From an uncultured Alistipes sp. (lineage in GTDB: Bacteria > Bacteroidota > Bacteroidia > Bacteroidales > Rikenellaceae): DNA of 64,000 nucleotides. The notes beneath the pieces are model-generated. The model was given only the letters and a program-made list of their open reading frames with translations. It was not told the origin of the DNA and searched no databases. The position numbers were made by a program, and so were the translations under genes. The stretch lies in the NCBI GenBank assembly GCA_937899895.1, contig CALBQR010000034.1:15992-79991 (forward strand). Direction: 5' to 3'. Positions 60,014 through 64,000 of this stretch are shown in pieces. Numbering within the stretch: the first letter of the stretch is position 1; the number at the start of each line of letters is the position of its first letter.

Positions 60014-61585
60014 TTATTTTGCGGAAAGGGCCTCCAAAGCACGTGCAATGATGTTATTGGTGCGATTTATCACCTTGAAATAGGCTGTCGAGTCCCATAA
60101 ACGTTGCGCAATTAGTGCCTTTGTAACGTCGGCGATAGAGTCGCGAGATATCGCCAGCTCCTCATCGTTACGGGCAATGCCTCGCCCCTCGGCAAATACA
60201 ACGAGGTCTTCGATCATCTGATCGCTAATCTCAAACTCTTCGACAAACTGATCATCGGTTGAGAATCGAGCCTCCAACTCTGCGCGATAAGAGTCGAGAT
60301 AATCGACTACAAATTCGGCCAAAATGCCACGGCGGCTCAATTCTGCCCAATAATCAGAGTAGTCGCTGGTATCGTTCTCAACGATAATGTCAGGCATAAT
60401 GCCGCCACCGCCATAGACCGTGCGACCTTTGATCAATGTTTTATATCGGGGAAGAGAATCAAGCGCAGCCGAGTCGAGAGCCATTTCGCCCGCAAGTCGT
60501 TTGGTAAGGTTGCCGTAATACTCCTCACGCTTGCCATTCTCGAATGGTCGCTGAATCACGCGCCCCGTAGGGGTGTGATAACGAGCCACGGTCAGTCGTA
60601 CGGCCGACCCATCGACCATCGGAATTTGTCGTTGTACCAGACCCTTGCCAAAGCTCGGTCGGCCGATAATCGTTGCGCGATCCCAATCCTGCAACGCACC
60701 AGAAACAATTTCGCTGGCCGAAGCCGAGAACTCATCTATAAGAACTACGACCTCTCCTTTGGTGAATACCCCACCGTTGCGAGCCTTGTACCTCTCTTTT
60801 GGCATTACGCGACCTTCGGTCGAAACGATCTCGCGATCTTTGGGTAGAAAGTATCCCGCCATCTCAATCGAGGGGTCAATAAGGCCGCCACCATTGCTGC
60901 GCAAATCGAGAATCACCTGCTTGGCTTGTGGCATCTTTGCCATCGCCTCGATGAACTCCTCCATTGTCTTGCGGGCAAATCTATTTACCTTAATATAGGC
61001 GGTCTTTGGAGTGATCATATATGCGGCATCGACCGAATTGATCGGAATTTGGCGGCGCACAATCGTAAATCCCAAAGGTTTTGCCTCGCCGTGTCGCATA
61101 ATCTCGATATCGACCTTCGTTCCCTCCTTGCCGCGCAACAATTTAGGTACTTCGGTCTGTTTGATGCCAATGATTGATTCGTCATCGACCTTGATAATTC
61201 GGTCGTTTGGCAATATCCCGACATCGGCCGAAGGACCACCTGCAATGGTATTCACGATGCGTACGGTGTCGTCCATAACGCGAAACTCGACACCGATACC
61301 GCTAAAACTGCCATCGAAATCCTCTCGCACGCCCGTCATCTCCTCTGCGTCGATATAGGTCGAATGGGGATCGAGTTCCGAGAGCATCTTTACGATAGCA
61401 TCCTCGACCAACTGTTCGCTATCCACTTCATCAATATAGAATCCGATCAGATAGCGATAGAATTGAACAAGTTTTTGCAATTGCTGCGATGGATCAGCCT
61501 TCGGTTGAGTCTCGGTCGAACTGCTTTGTGCAGTCGCCCCAAGACTCAACGTTAAAGCTAATAATATCGCAAGCAATCGCTTCAT
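60014..61585 (-). CDS. S41-family C-terminal processing protease (CtpA-like)
   Basis: 523 aa. Signal peptide (LLAILLALTLSLGATA), PDZ domain at about 85-170 (GIGVEFRVMDDTVRIVNTIAGGPSADVGILPNDRI), S41 core at about 180-360 with catalytic Ser in IDEFSASASEIVSGA (about 290) and Lys in GRPSFGKGLVQRQ (about 315). The C-terminal 150 residues are helical, as in periplasmic Prc/CtpA enzymes that degrade or mature envelope proteins. It lies 9 bp downstream of hisS in the same operon. Confidence 0.94.
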   Translation of the reverse strand: MKRLLAILLALTLSLGATAQSSSTETQPKADPSQQLQKLVQFYRYLIGFYIDEVDSEQLVEDAIVKMLSELDPHSTYIDAEEMTGVREDFDGSFSGIGVEFRVMDDTVRIVNTIAGGPSADVGILPNDRIIKVDDESIIGIKQTEVPKLLRGKEGTKVDIEIMRHGEAKPLGFTIVRRQIPINSVDAAYMITPKTAYIKVNRFARKTMEEFIEAMAKMPQAKQVILDLRSNGGGLIDPSIEMAGYFLPKDREIVSTEGRVMPKERYKARNGGVFTKGEVVVLIDEFSASASEIVSGALQDWDRATIIGRPSFGKGLVQRQIPMVDGSAVRLTVARYHTPTGRVIQRPFENGKREEYYGNLTKRLAGEMALDSAALDSLPRYKTLIKGRTVYGGGGIMPDIIVENDTSDYSDYWAELSRRGILAEFVVDYLDSYRAELEARFSTDDQFVEEFEISDQMIEDLVVFAEGRGIARNDEELAISRDSIADVTKALIAQRLWDSTAYFKVINRTNNIIARALEALSAK

Positions 61586-61594
61586 ATCGGGATG

Positions 61595-62980
61595 TTAATC
61601 CATTAAAACATCATACGCGTATTTCACGTACTTAACCAGATCGTTGATGTCGATTTTGAACTGCTCGCCACTATCCATACGTTTGATTGTAGCCTTGCCT
61701 TCGGCCAACTCTTCGCTACCGATGATTACAACAGTGGGGATAGCACGACGATTGGCATACTCCATCTGTTTTTTCATCTTGCAAATGTCGGGATAAACTT
61801 CGGTATTGACACCCTCTCGACGCAATACTTCGGCAGCGCGCATAGCGGCTATCTGCTCCTGCTCGCCAAGGCTTAAGAATAGCACCGAAGTCGAAATCGT
61901 TGCGTGCAAGGGGAACAGATCCAATCCACACATAACGTCGTAGATGCGATCGGCACCGAACGAGATACCTACACCCGATACGTTGGGCAAGCCGAAAATA
62001 CCTGTCAGGTCGTCGTAGCGACCACCACCGCAGATACTGCCAATGGCATAATCGACAGCCTTAACCTCGAAAATCGCGCCGGTATAGTAGTTCAAACCGC
62101 GCGCCAACGACAGGTCAAGTTCAATGTCGTAAAGTGCATTAAACGCCTTGGCATAGCCAAAAATCGTGCGCATCTCCTCGATGCCCTTGCAACCTGTTTC
62201 GCTCTCGCCAATCACCTCTTCGAGCTTCGATAGTTTGGCCATATTATCGCCTTCCAACTCCAAAATCGGGCGCAGACGAGCAACCGCCTCGGCGTCGATA
62301 CCGCGCTCGATAAGTTCGGCATTGACAGCGTCAAGACCAATCTTCTCCAACTTGTCGATAGCGACGGTGATGTCGATCATCTTGTCGGCATAACCGATCG
62401 TCTCGGCAATACCGTAGAGGATCTTGCGGTTGTTCATTTTGAGCACCGTGCGGATATTGAGTCTGCTGAATACCTCCTTGACAATAAGTATCAACTCTAC
62501 CTCGTTCATCAAGCTGCGCGAACCGATTACATCGACATCGCACTGATAAAACTCGCGATAGCGACCCTTCTGCGGACGGTCGGCGCGCCATACGGGCTGA
62601 ACCTGATAACGCTTGAAGGGGAACGAAATCTCGTTCTGGTGCTGAACAACGTATCGAGCGAATGGAACGGTCAAATCGTAACGCAGACCCTTCTCGCAAA
62701 TTTTTGCGGCCAACGCATTCGAGTTCGAGTTTGAAAGCTCGTCGGCATTGATTTTCGCTGCAAAATCACCCGAATTGAGTACTTTGAAGAGCAATTTATC
62801 GCCCTCCTCGCCATATTTGCCCATCAATGTCGAGAGGTTCTCCATCGCGGGAGTTTCAAGCGGTGCGTAGCCAAAGGTGCGGAATACCTCCTTGATAGTA
62901 TCGAAAATATAGGTGCGACGCATCATCTCGGCAGGCGAGAAATCGCGGGTGCCCTTTGGTATTGAAGGTTTTTGTGCCAT
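61595..62980 (-). CDS. hisS: histidine--tRNA ligase
   Basis: 461 aa class II synthetase. Motif 1 near 35-60 (APLETPAMENLSTLMGKYGEEGDKLLFKV), motif 2 PFKRYQVQPVWRADRPQKGRYREFYQCD at about 122-149, the His-specific GLNYYTGAIFE near 293 and GGGRYDDLTGIFG near 318, and an anticodon-binding domain at about 365-455. Full length. It starts 24 bp after ettA and is followed by the protease gene. Confidence 0.98.
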   Translation of the reverse strand: MAQKPSIPKGTRDFSPAEMMRRTYIFDTIKEVFRTFGYAPLETPAMENLSTLMGKYGEEGDKLLFKVLNSGDFAAKINADELSNSNSNALAAKICEKGLRYDLTVPFARYVVQHQNEISFPFKRYQVQPVWRADRPQKGRYREFYQCDVDVIGSRSLMNEVELILIVKEVFSRLNIRTVLKMNNRKILYGIAETIGYADKMIDITVAIDKLEKIGLDAVNAELIERGIDAEAVARLRPILELEGDNMAKLSKLEEVIGESETGCKGIEEMRTIFGYAKAFNALYDIELDLSLARGLNYYTGAIFEVKAVDYAIGSICGGGRYDDLTGIFGLPNVSGVGISFGADRIYDVMCGLDLFPLHATISTSVLFLSLGEQEQIAAMRAAEVLRREGVNTEVYPDICKMKKQMEYANRRAIPTVVIIGSEELAEGKATIKRMDSGEQFKIDINDLVKYVKYAYDVLMD

Positions 62981-63004
62981 TATCTAATCTAAATCTAAAA
63001 GTTA

Positions 63005-64000
63005 TTACTCCATCAGTTTGCGATACTTGACGCGGTGTGGTGTGGTATCTTCGCCCATTGCACGCTTGTGCTCCTCGTATTCCGAGTATGAGCCCTCGAA
63101 GAATACCACCTTCGAGTCGCCCTCGAATGAGAGAATGTGCGTAGCGATACGATCCAAGAACCAACGGTCGTGTGAGATTACAACGGCGCAACCTGCAAAG
63201 TTCTCCAAACCCTCCTCCAATGCACGCAGAGTATTTACGTCGATATCGTTGGTCGGCTCATCGAGCAGCAGTACATTACCCTCCTCTTTGAGTGCCAGAG
63301 CCAAGTGCAGGCGGTTACGCTCACCACCCGACAACATACCGCACTTCTTCTCCTGATCGGTGCCCGAAAAGTTGAAACGCGAAACGTATGCGCGAGCATT
63401 GATCGTACGGTTGCCGAGTGTAATCAGATCGCTATTCTGCGAAATTACCTCATAGACGCTCTTTTCGGGGTCGATCGACTTATGCTGCTGATCGACGTAT
63501 GCCAATTTAACGGTCTCACCCACGCGGAAACTACCCGATGTCGGCTGTTCCAATCCCATAATCATACGGAACAGCGTAGTCTTACCCGTACCGTTAGGAC
63601 CAATTACACCAACGATACCTGCGGGAGGCAGTGAGAAATTCAGACCCTCGTAGAGAACGCGGTCGCCAAATGCCTTGCTCACGTCTTGTGCCTCGATCAC
63701 CACATTACCCAGACGCGGACCGTTCGGAATGAAGATTTCGAGCTTCTCCTCCTTCTGCTTTGTATCCTCGTTCATCAACTTATCGTAGGCCGACAGACGA
63801 GCCTTGCTCTTGGCACGACGACCCGAAGGGTTCATATTCACCCACTCCAACTCTCGCTCCAAGGTCTTTCTGCGCTTCGACTCCTGCTTCTCCTCCATAG
63901 CCAGACGCTTCGTTTTCTGATCGAGCCAGCCCGAGTAGTTGCCCTTCCATGGAATACCCTCGCCACGATCCAACTCCAAGATCCAGCCAGCCACGTTGTC
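63005..64000 (-). CDS. ettA: energy-dependent translational throttle protein EttA (ABC-F), C-terminal part
   Basis: Partial: the frame stays open to the window edge at 64000, so the first ABC domain and the N-terminus are missing. Visible are the linker/arm helix (KRRKTLERELEWVNMNPSGRRAKSKARL), the second ABC domain with Walker A GPNGTGKTT, signature LSGGERNRLHLA, Walker B VLLLDEPTNDID, and H-loop VVISHDRWFLD, and the final KYRKLM. The RRAKSKARL linker and the SGGERNR signature are typical of EttA. It gates entry into elongation according to energy state. Likely the first visible gene of the ettA-hisS-ctpA operon. Confidence 0.95.
   Translation of the reverse strand, partial: DNVAGWILELDRGEGIPWKGNYSGWLDQKTKRLAMEEKQESKRRKTLERELEWVNMNPSGRRAKSKARLSAYDKLMNEDTKQKEEKLEIFIPNGPRLGNVVIEAQDVSKAFGDRVLYEGLNFSLPPAGIVGVIGPNGTGKTTLFRMIMGLEQPTSGSFRVGETVKLAYVDQQHKSIDPEKSVYEVISQNSDLITLGNRTINARAYVSRFNFSGTDQEKKCGMLSGGERNRLHLALALKEEGNVLLLDEPTNDIDVNTLRALEEGLENFAGCAVVISHDRWFLDRIATHILSFEGDSKVVFFEGSYSEYEEHKRAMGEDTTPHRVKYRKLME

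Noticed and set aside
1..64000. CRISPR array, rRNA operon, prophage or integrative element
   Set aside because: No regularly spaced identical repeats, rRNA sequence, phage structural genes, integrase or relaxase were seen; the 21-bp arrays are degenerate and spacer-free.

Overview
The window looks like chromosomal DNA of a gut-type Bacteroidota. The genes resemble Alistipes/Rikenellaceae, but the sequence alone does not prove the genus. Evidence: repeated promoters of the Bacteroidota type (TTTG or TTG, 19-21 nt, then TAnnTTTG), a UpxY-type antiterminator heading a surface polysaccharide operon, Bacteroidota-typical families (DUF4491, DUF3276, DcaP-like porin, MG2/plug-like outer-membrane proteins, BspA-type LRR lipoprotein), and a Rho factor with a long disordered N-terminal insert.

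Layout. 1-14,520 is mostly core: recQ, rsmA, a hemerythrin protein with a LuxR-type regulator, tRNA-Leu, an LRR lipoprotein, a secreted C1-like peptidase, miaA with a small upstream gene, an orphan LuxC-like acyl-CoA reductase, two tiny coupled genes, rho, a secreted S1/P1 nuclease with a secreted alpha/beta hydrolase, and tRNA-Gly. 14,570-30,600 is a single-direction surface polysaccharide operon: UpxY antiterminator, WecA-like initiating transferase, Wzx flippase, pyruvyltransferase, five glycosyltransferases of GT2/GT32/GT4 type, an EpsG/Wzy-like polymerase, a nucleotidyltransferase, then a Gtr-like module (GtrA, GtrB, two DUF6056 proteins). It is visibly richer in A+T and in ATA/AGA codons than its flanks, as expected for exchanged DNA. 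30,600-32,440 is a junction: a lone convergent GT2 gene whose stop codon lies inside a 61-nt relic of the 3' end of thrA, then a gene-poor stretch with a promoter, a C9 tract and a strong hairpin. 32,438-38,607 is a leftward core operon, lepA-fadD-like-thrA.

38,700-44,262 holds a pair of tandem paralogous MG2/plug-like outer-membrane proteins, and 44,364-50,625 holds lysA, an EamA transporter, pheT and guaA. 50,705-59,447 has exported enzymes (EEP family, SGNH hydrolase), an outer-membrane beta-barrel protein, a DcaP-like porin, DUF4491, CapA and an SDR. 59,538-64,000 is a leftward core block: a DUF3276 PUR-alpha-like protein, a CtpA-type protease, hisS and the 3' part of ettA (cut by the window edge).

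Most notable unexplained structures: (1) two matching arrays of degenerate 21-bp direct repeats (38,736-38,820 and 52,367-52,450), each unit carrying a CCC/GGG-type dyad, placed at almost the same distance from the promoter of two outer-membrane protein genes about 13.6 kb apart; (2) the thrA 3'-end relic and chimeric gene end that mark a recombination scar beside the polysaccharide locus; (3) a candidate leader or small RNA of about 175 nt next to that scar; (4) a 203-bp perfectly identical 3' block shared by the otherwise diverged MG2 paralogs, which points to gene conversion.
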